Shown: piece after piece, positions 29,000 through 37,186 of the stretch
Layout: every line of letters starts with the position of its first letter
Position numbering within the stretch: the stretch's first letter is position 1
Origin: Oscillospiraceae bacterium
GTDB lineage: Bacteria; Bacillota; Clostridia; Christensenellales; QALW01
NCBI GenBank assembly: GCA_022009755.1
Contig: CP091722.1
Coordinates: forward strand, 1,806,001 to 1,870,000
DNA length: 64,000 nt
Direction: 5' to 3'
The notes under the pieces: model-generated
Databases searched by the model: none
Told to the model about the DNA's origin: nothing
The model's input: the letters and a program-made list of their open reading frames with translations, nothing else
Made by a program: the position numbers and the translations under genes

Positions 29000-29206
29000 A
29001 TGAACAAATTTACCGTTGAGGAAACAAACCTTTTGAGCATTTACCATGAGGGAAGCAAGGCGCAGCTTACGGAGAACATCAACGCCGCGCTGCCCTACAT
29101 GGACGCGGATATGCGGGAACTGGCGAAGCGCACCCTTTCCAAAGTGGACGCACTGACCGAGAAAGAATTTGCGGAGCTTGCCATTTACGCCGCAGAGGAA
29201 GTATGA
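29000..29206 (+). CDS. Transposon-transfer-assisting small protein
   Basis: 68 residues from ATG 29000 (GGAGG 9 bases upstream; the ATG at 28994 is too close). MNKFTVEETNLLSIYHEGSK, then INAALPYMDADMRELAKRTL and a C-terminal EKEFAELAIYAAEEV. This is the small acidic helical family annotated as transposon-transfer-assisting in Tn1549-type elements; mechanism unknown. Overlaps the following gene by four bases. Confidence 0.7.
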   Translation: MNKFTVEETNLLSIYHEGSKAQLTENINAALPYMDADMRELAKRTLSKVDALTEKEFAELAIYAAEEV

Positions 29207-29572
29207 GCAGCATAAAGCGGCTTTCGCCGCCCCAAAGCCGGAAAGTCAATTCCCTTGTGCGCCGGGAGTGCTGCAACTGCAATAACGGACATTGTATCTT
29301 ACTTGACGACGGGGACGAGTGCGTATGCCCGCAGCTTATCTCTTATTCGCTGCTTTGCAAATGGTTTCGGATTGCCGTACTTCCTCTTGATAAGCTCCTG
29401 TATGCCGAGCTTTTTTTAAGACCGAGGATAAAAAAAGCGTTGTACCGTATGCGGCGCGTTCTTTGCGTCAAAGTCAAACAGCGTCAAATACTGCCCGGAC
29501 TGCCGCAAGCGTATCACGAACAGGCAGGCAGCGGAGCGCATGAGAAAACGACGCGCCCTTGTTACGCGATAA
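29203..29572 (+). CDS. Cys_rich_VLP-domain protein (frameshifted)
   Basis: N-terminus MSSIKRLSPPQSRKVNSLVR, then ECCNCNNGHCILLDDGDECVCP, the typical Cys-rich VLP domain of Tn1549-type elements. After an indel near 29425 the frame continues SKSNSVKYCPDCRKRITNRQ and ends at TAA 29570-29572. The two Cys clusters (CxxC, CPDC) suggest a zinc-binding protein. The stop codon lies inside the left arm of the 112-bp element copy 2. Confidence 0.7.
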
Positions 29573-29672
29573 GGGCGAAAATAGCCTTGATTTACAGGGC
29601 TTGCAGCGCGTGAAAATCACTTAGGCGATACAGAATACCTTTTCCCTTAAAAACAGCTTTCTACTGCGTAAC
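29561..29672 (+). repeat. 112-bp inverted-repeat-ended element, copy 2
   Basis: Ends GTTACGCGATA and CTACTGCGTAAC; shares with copy 1 (11665-11776) its length, orientation, ends and the CCTTGATTTAC motif near base 30; the centre has diverged. Confidence 0.6.
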
Positions 29673-29696
29673 ATACCAAAATCAGCACCCACAAAA

Positions 29697-29747
29697 AGAC
29701 AGGGCGCGGGAGGTCATTACTGGCTTTCCGCGTCCTGTCTTTTTTTG
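29697..29747. terminator. Bidirectional terminator between convergent genes
   Basis: AGACAGGGCGCGG (29697-29709) pairs with CCGCGTCCTGTCT (29728-29740), flanked by A5 and T7. It separates the plus-strand accessory genes from the minus-strand relaxase. Confidence 0.85.
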
Positions 29748-29754
29748 CGCCTGT

Positions 29755-31105
29755 TTATCCGCGCTCTGTTTCCTTGCCCCGTTCCGGCTGCTTTCCTGTC
29801 TGCAAAATGCTGTCTATGTTCTGCTTGATAACGTCATATTCCCGGACTTTCTTTTTCAGCTTGCCATAATCGGCGTAAAGGGCTTCTTTCTGCGCTTGGA
29901 GTGCTTCATATTCCTTTTGCAGCGTGGCGGGATTGGGGAGCTTTGTAATGCCCGCCGTTTTGAGTGCCTTTGCCGCAGCTTCATGGAGGATAATATCGCG
30001 CTCATGTCCGGCGCGGTATCGCTCTTTGTTCTTTGCCTTGCGGTATGCGTCATAGACAGGCTTTGTCTTTTGATAAGTGGCGACGTGCTTCATCAGCACC
30101 GCCATATCTGCAAGCCGCTTTTCAACGCCCTTTAATACGTCTGCCGCCTGTTCGCTTTCTGCCGCCACTTCCTCAATCCGGCTGACTAAATCCGCGTACT
30201 GTTCAATCTTATTCTCCGTCAAGAAATTCATGGTCTTAGCTGCCTGTTTCAGATTGTGGATTTTTCGCCCAGTGTTCATAGCCTTTGCTCTGCGCCGCCT
30301 TGATACTGTTTTCAATGTCAATCAGCAGGCTAACGCCGCCGCGATCTGCGCGGGGAGCTTTCGCAGCGCGGGCGCGTTTGCCCTCTATGCGTTCCCTTAT
30401 GGCTTCCTCTGTATAGTCTGCGCCGAGGGTTTTAAGACGGGTAAAGCGTTCCTGTCCGGGAGCGCGGCAGGACACATATTTTCCCGGCTTTATCTCATAG
30501 CCCGCAGCTTGCAGCCGTTGTAACAATTCCTCAAAACTGGACACTTGGGGAATGAGTGCGTCAACGGCGATTTTCAGCTTGCCTTTCCAACTGGTTCCCG
30601 TTTTTTCCTCTTGATACTCTGCATAGCTCTTTCCCTTGTTTCCCTTTTTCGGGACAATGACGGATAAGCCGTTTTCCCGGCACAGCCTGTCGCTCATGTT
30701 CCGTATGCCGTAATAACTACGCTTATTGGAATTATACTTGTGGTGGTCTACAAAATTGACCGCGCAGAAAATAATGTGATTATGGACGTGTCCTTTGTCA
30801 ATGTGCGTCGTCAATACATACTCATGCTGCCCTTTTGTTACCGCGTCGGCAAGCTGCTTTCCGATTTTGTGGGCGGTTTCATAATCCACTTCCCCCGGCT
30901 CAAAGGACTGTATCAGATGAAAGGCTAAATTGTTGCCCTTTTGGAGAGCTTGCGACAAGGTATATTCAAATTCAATGTCTGCCGTTTCATAGGAGCAGCC
31001 AAAAGAGGACACAAGCATTTTCCCGTCCGTCTTATCGGGATTTTGGATATAGTCAAGGGCTTTGCTCAACGTGCTTTTAATAGGCTTAATCTTTGTAACC
31101 GCCAT
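29755..31105 (-). CDS. MOBP-type relaxase / mobilisation nuclease (frameshifted)
   Basis: Nicks oriT and pilots the strand into the recipient. MAVTKIKPIKSTLSKALDYI holds the candidate catalytic Tyr19; the metal-binding triad motif THIDKGHVHNHIIF is at residues 100-113. The N-terminal relaxase domain ends near residue 270 (RADRGGVSLLIDIENSIKAA), followed by a coiled C-terminal part (NFLTENKIEQYADLVSRIEE...). One indel near 30265 splits the two. About 445 residues repaired. Overlaps mobC on the 5' side by 40 bases. Confidence 0.9.
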
Positions 31106-31395
31106 ATCTCCGCAAGCACCCCCTTTATTTCCTCTATGTCCTCTTGGTAGACGCTGCCCGTACTGTTTACGCGCTTTGCAATCTGGTTGACGTTGACACC
31201 GATTTTCTGTATCTCCGCTGTCATGGCTTTTATGTCGGTGTGGTCTACTTGGATAATGTATCCGTCAATGGCAATCTTCCTAAGATATGCCGCCATGTTC
31301 CGGGTGGGGACGAGCTTCATTTTTTCAAGAATTAAATCCCGTTCTGCTTCTGTTACTCTGAATTTGATTTGTACCGTTCTTTTGCGTCCGTCCAT
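31066..31395 (-). CDS. mobC: MobC-family mobilisation accessory protein
   Basis: Start at ATG 31395 (MDGRKRTVQIKFRVTEAERD), with AAAGGAGCG upstream; a longer frame to 31452 is not supported. A ribbon-helix-helix N-terminus precedes the MobC motif GVNVNQIAKRVNSTGSVYQE. MobC helps the relaxase open oriT DNA. Its promoter-proximal side faces the right oriT-like locus at 31417-31516, the expected position. Intact. Confidence 0.85.
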   Translation of the reverse strand: MDGRKRTVQIKFRVTEAERDLILEKMKLVPTRNMAAYLRKIAIDGYIIQVDHTDIKAMTAEIQKIGVNVNQIAKRVNSTGSVYQEDIEEIKGVLAEIWRLQRLSLLKAR

Positions 31396-31416
31396 GCTTT
31401 CGCTCCTTTCCATTCC

Positions 31417-31516
31417 GAGGGTTTGGGACACTTCCCAACAAGCCATTTTCAACCGACGTGCCGCAGCGCAGGAGGGCGAAAATACGGAAGTGGGTACCCG
31501 CTTCCTATGCTTGCTA
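31417..31516 (+). other. oriT-like locus, right copy (upstream of mobC)
   Basis: A hairpin TTGGGACACTTCCCAA within 31417-31442, then GGAAGTGGGTACCCGCTTCC (31486-31505) followed by TATGCTTGC, a layout of inverted repeats and nic-like site common at oriT of MOBP systems. Lies immediately upstream of mobC-relaxase. Mirrors 26003-26103. Confidence 0.65.
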
Positions 31517-31626
31517 CGAAAGTTTTTCCTTACTCCCTACTACAACGGAAAGCCCCGTTTTGCCAACTTTAAGCAAAAGAAAAACGCTGCAATCTCAAAA
31601 AGATTACAACGCTTCCTAATGCCTAT

Positions 31627-31981
31627 TCAATTTTCGTTTTCGACTTCTGCAATTTCTTTCGCCGTTGCGGTTACAATCCGTATGCCCTTATCGCTCATGC
31701 TGTCAAGCAGCGTGTCGAGCTGCCGCCTTTGCGTCGATTTTTCCGCTGTCTTATCCGGGAAAAAGAATTGGTCTACGGATATGTCATAACGGGTAACAAG
31801 CTCATAAAAGATTTGCAGGCTTGGCTGTTGCCCTTTGTTTTTCGATCTTCGCAAGGTAGCGAGGGGAAATGTTCATTTCGTCGCTTACTTTCTTGCGGCT
31901 TTCATTCCTGCCTGTTCGCGCTGCTTTTATGGCTTGCCCGAAAGCTGCAAAGTCATATAAAGGTACTGGTCTTTTTGCCAT
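31627..31981 (-). CDS. XRE-family regulator of the element (frameshifted)
   Basis: Start ATG 31981: MAKRPVPLYDFAAFGQAIKA, then RKKVSDEMNISPRYLAKIE, an XRE helix-turn-helix. An extra A near 31835 (GAAAAACAAAG) breaks the frame; restored, it continues NKGQQPSLQIFYELVTRYDI and ends with a Glu-rich tail. About 118 residues. Divergent from the cargo genes; likely controls transfer or excision genes, as in related elements. Confidence 0.75.
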
Positions 31982-32271
31982 AATAATTCACCCAACTACA
32001 TTTTTACTGTTCCTTTCTTTGCTTGGATATGTCTGTACAGTTCTTAGTATTAGCCAAAATAATTCATATTATGTGTCTTGAAGATACCAATGGTAATGCG
32101 TACAATATAATTGAAAAGCTCTTTTTCAAATTTTCACGGTAGTAAAATGCGAATGTTAATATGTGTTGCTTGCCGCAACGGGCAGGTCTGCGTATAATTT
32201 CTGTTGTAGGCGGCACATATTTTTCCTGCTGCCAACAATGCAAAAACTAATAAAGCAGGAGGTAATACCTA
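31982..32271. other. AT-rich divergent intergenic region with promoter
   Basis: 290 bases between divergent regulators, base composition AT-rich and unlike the rest of the element. Contains the promoter at 32170 for the plus-strand XRE gene. No gene seen. Confidence 0.6.
32170..32198 (+). promoter_or_regulatory. Promoter of the cargo regulator
   Basis: TTGCCG (32170-32175), 17 bp, TATAAT (32193-32198), 74 bases upstream of the XRE-membrane gene. Confidence 0.65.
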
Positions 32272-32781
32272 ATGTTAAGCGAAAATATTAAAACAATCAG
32301 AAAATCAAAAGGACTTTCACAAGAAGAACTTGCTGTTAAAGTGAATGTGGTGCGGCAAACAGTTTCTAAATGGGAGAAAGGATTATCTGTTCCTGACTCT
32401 GAAATGTTGATTTCATTATCGGAGGCGCTTGAAACTCCAGTGAGCACTTTGCTTGGGGAAACTGTTATTGAAGCAGCGGCTGAGGACTTAAAAGCGATTT
32501 CCGAAAAGTTGGAGGTAATCAACTTACAACTCGCCCGAAGAAAGGCTATGCAGCGAAAAGCACTTCATGGCCTATTTATCATAATGTGTGCGTCCATTGT
32601 AATAATATTTGCGGTTTTAACGGTGTTAGAAAGCCCTTATCTGGGGTGGAATTTTAGTGACCCAGAAACCGCCGTTATGGGGACAGCCATTCATGCGTTT
32701 GAATGGTTATTTGTCCGACTGGCACCAATTATTTTTATAGGAGCAATCGTTGGAATATTCCTGACACGGAGTAAAGACTAA
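32272..32781 (+). CDS. XRE-family regulator with C-terminal membrane segments
   Basis: 169 residues, intact. Residues 5-60 are an XRE helix-turn-helix (IRKSKGLSQEELAVKVNVVR, QTVSKWEKG). After a linker helix come two membrane segments (FIIMCASIVIIFAVLTVL and IIFIGAIVGIFL). Such membrane-tethered XRE proteins often regulate neighbouring ABC-transporter or bacteriocin genes. AGGAGGTAATACCT lies upstream. Very AT-rich; first gene of the cargo block, one base from the next gene. Confidence 0.8.
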   Translation: MLSENIKTIRKSKGLSQEELAVKVNVVRQTVSKWEKGLSVPDSEMLISLSEALETPVSTLLGETVIEAAAEDLKAISEKLEVINLQLARRKAMQRKALHGLFIIMCASIVIIFAVLTVLESPYLGWNFSDPETAVMGTAIHAFEWLFVRLAPIIFIGAIVGIFLTRSKD

Positions 32782-32782
32782 A

Positions 32783-33157
32783 ATGCTTACATTTTCCGAG
32801 ACCAAGACAAAGGTGTACATGAAAAAATCTCTATTTAGATTAACTGATTTATTAGAACTCTGCCTTGCATATAGTTTTTGTTTTTCTCTAAACTTGCTTA
32901 TGGATTATGCAAAGACTTTGGATTTGGACGCTTACATTCTAAAGGCTTTTTTGAAGAATTTTATTGATTACCAGCCATTGATTGTTTCGCTGTTTACGTT
33001 CATTGTGATAGCATTCCATTATCAAATGCTGGAAAGAAAAAAGGCAGAAATATTTTGCAGAATACTTGTGGGAGGTACTGTGTTTAACATCGCCATTCGA
33101 TATATGCTGGACTGTATCTCGGTGCTCATTTTTTTGTTTATCTTCTATCGGTTTTGA
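32783..33157 (+). CDS. Hypothetical four-TM membrane protein
   Basis: 124 residues from ATG 32783, or ATG 32819 (MKKSLFRLTDLLELCLAYSF), whose upstream sequence is AAAGGTGTAC. Hydrophobic segments near residues 25-40, 65-82, 92-105 and 108-122. No family recognised. Sits between a membrane XRE regulator and the permease gene of an ABC transporter, so it probably serves that system. Confidence 0.6.
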   Translation: MLTFSETKTKVYMKKSLFRLTDLLELCLAYSFCFSLNLLMDYAKTLDLDAYILKAFLKNFIDYQPLIVSLFTFIVIAFHYQMLERKKAEIFCRILVGGTVFNIAIRYMLDCISVLIFLFIFYRF

Positions 33158-33258
33158 TAAATTTCTATCTTGGTTTTCGATTTAGCTTACAATTTTTTTA
33201 CTTAGTCCTTATTTTTTTGCCATATACATACTAATTAGCGCGAGGCAGGTACGGAAGT

Positions 33259-34489
33259 ATGAAAATCTTTAAGTTTATTATTTCAAAAAATTTTTTTAAG
33301 AAAAAGCCATCCTTGGTATATGTGTAATGCTGCTGCTGTGCATGGCGAATTACATAACCTTTACTGCTGCTCGTTCCATTTTATCAACATTTCAAGGGTA
33401 TCAAGAAACAAAATATGTAAATCAAGAAGGAGTTTACATCGCTAACTTAGACCCAGATAGTCATATTGATATGGGCATAGTTGGCGAAAATGGAATACAA
33501 GCAGTATATGACTATTTGAACAGTAACTTTAAGTATGCGTTTTTACACAGACGGGTTTATTATCTCCGTTCCTAACAGCGAAGATATGGAAATATCATTA
33601 TGCTATATAAACGAGCAATATTATAGATTAAATGGATTTGAGCTATCGCAAGGGACAGATTTATATTTTGATTATCCATTAGAAGGGGAAATTCCGGTTT
33701 TAATAGGAAAAGGGTTAAGTAAAACATATCCTGTTGGTTCGACAATAAAAAAATTGAAAAAAATCTGTTCTTGGGCGACCGCTAACTCTAAAGGTTCAGG
33801 GCGTGTTAAAACAAAAATGCCTATCATTCCAATTACTATGCCCTCAATTCCAAGACATATTACAATTTTTTTCAATTCTTTTTTTCCTGTGAATGAGGAC
33901 TTTATAAATCATGCGAATATGGACATTCAGTTTAATGGCCTTATGGATATTACACTTCTGGACACCTCAAAAGAAGAAATTGAGAATTTGAGTGAGATTA
34001 TCAAAGACAATTTGGGTTTAAGATTTAACTTCTTTAGCCAAGAGGAAAATTACGACTATTTCAATGAATACTATCTTCATTCATTAAAAATTATATTCAT
34101 AACAACCCTTATTTTGCTGATAGTCATAACTTGTCTTTCTGTTTGGAACGCATTGGTTAGCGTCCGCTTAATGTTGAAAGATTTTTACAATCAATCTGTT
34201 GGTTGGATTAAGCTACCCAAAGCTGAAAAAAATATTTTATGGCTATTTTGGGATACTCTCCCTTGCCAATGTAACACTGATTTTTACATTTACCGCTTTT
34301 AACAGATATGGGTGTTGGTTAAGGAAAGACGCCACCTTTGCCACTTACGGATTATTTGGTTTGATAGGAATGGACTGGCTGGCTTTGCTGCTGGTTGTCG
34401 TTTCTGATATTGTTATCGGAATGATTGTTGTGGAGAGTATGTTATGGAAAATTAAAAAGGTTCCAATTTCCCTGGGGGTGTTACAATGA
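33259..34489 (+). CDS. FtsX-like ABC permease, bacteriocin-export/resistance type (several frameshifts)
   Basis: ATG 33259 (MKIFKFIISKNFFKKK). The blocks in order are an N-terminal membrane anchor, an extracellular domain (VNQEGVYIANLDPDSHIDMG; ISVPNSEDMEISLCYINEQY), and three C-terminal membrane segments (IIFITTLILLIVITCLSVWN; YFGILSLANVTLIFTF; LALLLVVVSDIVIGMIV). This resembles the permeases of small-peptide ABC exporters in Firmicutes. At least four frame changes (near 33320, 33538, 33760, 34190). The ATPase gene overlaps its end. AT-rich. Confidence 0.7.
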
Positions 34490-35164
34490 CGAAAATTATT
34501 GATTTAAGCGTTAAGGAGAAAATCTATAAGAGCAAAAAGGCGCAAATTTCAATATTAAATAATTTCAGGCTTGAAGTCGCCCCTGGTGAAAGAATTGCCA
34601 TTGTGGGAGAATCGGGAGCAGGGAAAAGTTCTTTGCTCAATATTATTGGGCTGCTTGATAGAAATTATGTCGGTGAATACACGCTTTTTTTGGCTCGCCA
34701 ACCGCTCAGTTACATACAAGCCAATTAGCGCAATGGCGAAATCAACGGATTGGTTTTGTTCTTCAAGCATCGGCTCTTATAAACTCTTTGACGATTGAAG
34801 ATAACATCAAACTGCCTTTTCTTTATGCAGGTTCTGAAAAAATGGATTTAAGTGAGACCGAGAATTTTTGAAGCTGTTGTTAGTGCGATTGGTATTAAAC
34901 CCTATACTAAAAAAAGAAACCGCTTGAATGTTCCGGCGGGGAAAGGGCCAGAACTGTATTTGCCAGAGGGATTATTATGAACCCCCCAAATCATTTTTAG
35001 CTGATGAACCTACGGCATCTCTCGATAGGGAGAACCGAGAAAGAATTGTAACCTTGCTTTTTAGAATGAACACGGAATTTAACACTACAATTATTACGGT
35101 AACTCATGATTTGGAAATCGCCAATCGTCATGATAGAGTAATTCATCTTGAAAGGAGAAAATGA
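34486..35164 (+). CDS. ABC transporter ATPase (frameshifted)
   Basis: Start ATG 34486. Walker A GESGAGKSSLLN (residues about 41-52). A break near 34690 is followed by GFVLQASALINSLTIEDNIK (Q-loop region), then another break near 34870, then CSGGERARTVFARG (signature), a Walker B in a shifted frame, and H-loop VTHDLEIANRH. About 225 residues after repair, typical for MacB/LolD-type ATPases. Partner of the upstream permease. Ends three bases before a small membrane gene. Confidence 0.8.
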
Positions 35165-35165
35165 A

Positions 35166-35321
35166 ATGGGATTTTTTGGAATGATTGCGTCATTGCTGCT
35201 GGGGGTATTCTTTATTGCTTTTGGAATTTCCCGCAGAAAGCAGAAGGTTTTGCCTATAATCCTGATTGCACTCGGAGTAGTGTTTGTCCTTATTGCACTT
35301 TACTTAGGATGGCCAAAATAA
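35166..35321 (+). CDS. Small hydrophobic membrane protein, 51 residues
   Basis: MGFFGMIASLLLGVFFIAFG, a basic turn (SRRKQKV), then LPIILIALGVVFVLIALYLG. Two membrane helices with the loop positive inside. ATG 35166 lies 8 bases after an AAAGGAG site that overlaps the ATPase end. The gene is intact and closes the cargo operon. It may be a transporter accessory or immunity peptide; no homologue known to me. Confidence 0.7.
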   Translation: MGFFGMIASLLLGVFFIAFGISRRKQKVLPIILIALGVVFVLIALYLGWPK

Positions 35322-35382
35322 AGAAATAAGTTTGTTAAAATAGTCAAATCTTTCTAAACTGAACAATTGACTATCTGCCGGA

Positions 35383-35408
35383 CGACGGCAAAAGAAAAAA
35401 AGCCGTCG
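35383..35408 (+). other. Hairpin downstream of the cargo operon
   Basis: CGACGGC (35383-35389) pairs with GCCGTCG (35402-35408) around an A-rich 12-base loop; no T-run. Confidence 0.45.
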
Positions 35409-35444
35409 CAGAGCAGAGATATTTTCACGCGCCATTTCTTAACT

Positions 35445-35486
35445 ACGGCGGCTTTGAGAAAAATCAAGGCCGCCGTTTCTTTTTAT
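35445..35486 (+). terminator. Terminator downstream of the cargo operon
   Basis: ACGGCGGC (35445-35452) pairs with GCCGCCGT (35469-35476), followed by TTCTTTTT. Confidence 0.75.
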
Positions 35487-35546
35487 CCTCTAAAGGGAAT
35501 TACGACTGAACGCTGAAAAGTACGGCGGCTAATGGAGGTAGCCGCC

Positions 35547-35636
35547 ATGTTGTATAAAGCCTATCGACAAAAATCCAACACATTTCTACTTATCAAAAAA
35601 AAGCCCGACCGCCGCCGGGTATCTTTCTACCCTTAG
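35547..35636 (+). CDS. Possible 29-residue basic peptide
   Basis: MLYKAYRQKSNTFLLIKKKP, then DRRRVSFYP, from ATG 35547 with ATGGAGGTAGCC upstream. Strongly basic (nine Lys/Arg). Placed between the cargo block and the sigma factor. Coding supported only by the ribosome binding site; could be a leader peptide. Confidence 0.4.
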   Translation: MLYKAYRQKSNTFLLIKKKPDRRRVSFYP

Positions 35637-35833
35637 ATATGAACTGTCAAATCATCTGAATACCGCTTTCAATTCCCTTGCGCTTGTCTGCGTCTTGCAG
35701 ACAGGCGCATTTTGCATTTTCGGGAGGTTTTTTCAAAAAAGTTTCGCTTTCATTCGGCGTTTGAAAAAATCGCCTGTATTATCCCGCGAAAAGGGAGGTA
35801 CCGCCACCTTTCAACACGAAAGGAGGTTAGAAC

Positions 35834-36276
35834 ATGGAACCTAATCGCGTGGAATTTAAGAAGCAATGTATCTTTCAAAGTTTCTGTAAACGGGTGCTGC
35901 ACAACGAAGCCTGCAACGCCCATGAGGAAATCCGGCGACGCAGAGCAAAGGAAGTGTCGTTTTCCGACCTTGCCTTGCATGAGGAACGGCAGCTTTACAC
36001 GCTTGATAAGTATTTTCAAGACGAAGAAGCCGAGCCGAGCTATCAGCAGGCGGGAAAGAAAAATCACGCCGAAGCTGCTGCTTGAAGCAATTCGCACTTT
36101 GCCGGAAGAAAAAGAGGAAAGCTATCATGCTGTACTATTTCGAGGGCATGACCGACGTGGAGATTGGAAAGTTATTCAATACGTCGCGCAGCACGATACA
36201 GTACAGACGGACAAGCTCTTTTGAAATCTTGAAGAAATATTTGGAGGAACACGCTGATGAATGGGACAAATGGTAA
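35834..36276 (+). CDS. Sigma-70-like element sigma factor (frameshifted)
   Basis: ATG 35834 after AAAGGAGG. MEPNRVEFKKQCIFQSFCKR begins a region-2-like part; RKAIMLYYFEGMTDVEIGKL then FNTSRSTIQYRRTSSFEILK is region 4 with a helix-turn-helix. Two indels near 36062 and 36112 (AAAGAAAAATCACG; GAAAAAGAGGAAAGC) separate them; both involve A-runs. About 147 residues repaired, as in the Tn1549/Tn916 ORF7-like sigma factor group. Probably drives excision or transfer genes. Overlaps the next gene by 20 bases. Confidence 0.8.
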
Positions 36277-36514
36277 ACAATCTGACTTCCCGGACGTTGC
36301 CCTTGTTCCCTATCCTGTCATTGTGGCAGCGACAAAGGGCGACCCAGACGCTATGAAAATTGTCTTGCAGCACTTTAGCGGTTACATAGCGAGCCTTTCT
36401 ATGAGAAAGCTCTGCGACGAGCGCGGAAACGTCTATTTTGGCGTTGACGAGGATATTCGTGAGCGGCTGCAAGCAAGACTAATGAGGGCAATCCTCACAT
36501 TTAGGGCTGAATAA
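36257..36514 (+). CDS. HTH_16-type conjugative transposon protein
   Basis: 85 residues, intact: PYPVIVAATKGDPDAMKIVL then QHFSGYIASLSMRKL, and a C-terminal DEDIRERLQARLMRAILTFR. This is the short helix-turn-helix protein (Orf8-like) that accompanies the sigma factor in Tn916/Tn1549-type elements; probably regulatory. Starts within the end of the sigma gene. Confidence 0.8.
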   Translation: MNGTNGKQSDFPDVALVPYPVIVAATKGDPDAMKIVLQHFSGYIASLSMRKLCDERGNVYFGVDEDIRERLQARLMRAILTFRAE

Positions 36515-36925
36515 CTGCACCGATACCGAAACGTCTCAACCCCTTTTCCGTTTCGTATCAATCCGCAGCAGCCCCGTATGTTCCTTGACAAAGAAAGCGA
36601 CGCAAGATAACGGCGACGCAGTATAGGGCAAACCGGGTACGTCCTTTTTGCGCCGAGCCATACAGAGGGTGCGCCATGACGCTATTTCCCTATTGGGAAA
36701 AGCCGAGCGAGTAACACCGCGACGGGAAGCAAGTTAGCAGCTTGCGGGCGACGACACGCATTGAGGGGAGATAAGCCTTTACAGCCACAGTCCGAGCGTT
36801 CAGAGCGTCGCAGGCAATGGGTAAAGCTGCCTTAAATGAGCAGGGGTGCAATTCCCGCGAGGTTGTGCTAACAGCCGCCCGGTTAAAGCCCACTTTTTTT
36901 GTAACTTGACTTTTTTTAGCCATTT
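36515..36925 (+). ncRNA. Candidate structured non-coding RNA / cis region upstream of xis-int
   Basis: 410 bases with no convincing ORF and a density of hairpins: GATAC(C)GAAACG with CGTTTCGTATC (36522-36559), TTTCCCTATTGGGAAA (36685-36700), GCAAG-7-CTTGC (36729-36745), AGGCA-11-TGCCT (about 36811-36832), and CTTTAC with GTAAAG around 36777/36820. The position, between a regulator and the excisionase gene, suggests a regulatory or excision-linked RNA, though part may be Xis/Int binding DNA. Confidence 0.4.
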
Positions 36926-36946
36926 ATGAAAGGGGGTATTTTTCCT

Positions 36947-37183
36947 ATGGCAAAAAAGGAAACAGCAAGCCCCGCTATTCCTGTATTCCCTATGTTAAAG
37001 ACCGTTGAGCAAATGAGCAAGATTAGCGGTATCGGGGAAAATAAGCTGCGTGAGCTTATGGATAGCGGCGAGCTTGAATATATACAGAATGGAAACCGCC
37101 GTTTGATAGCTGACGCTGCAATCTGGGACTGGTATCATAGGGCAAAGACGACAGCGAAGCCCCCGGCACGACAGGGAGGTTAA
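36947..37183 (+). CDS. xis: Excisionase / AlpA-like DNA-binding protein
   Basis: Start chosen at ATG 36947 (MAKKETASPAIPVFPMLKTV) behind AAAGGGGG; the ATG at 36926 has no ribosome site. 78 residues with a winged-helix motif (ISGIGENKLRELMDSGELEY IQNGNR read in two parts: ISGIGENKLREL and GELEYIQNGNRR), as in Tn916-type Xis. Directs integrase toward excision. Three bases upstream of the integrase gene, in one operon. Confidence 0.85.
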   Translation: MAKKETASPAIPVFPMLKTVEQMSKISGIGENKLRELMDSGELEYIQNGNRRLIADAAIWDWYHRAKTTAKPPARQGG

Positions 37184-37186
37184 GCT

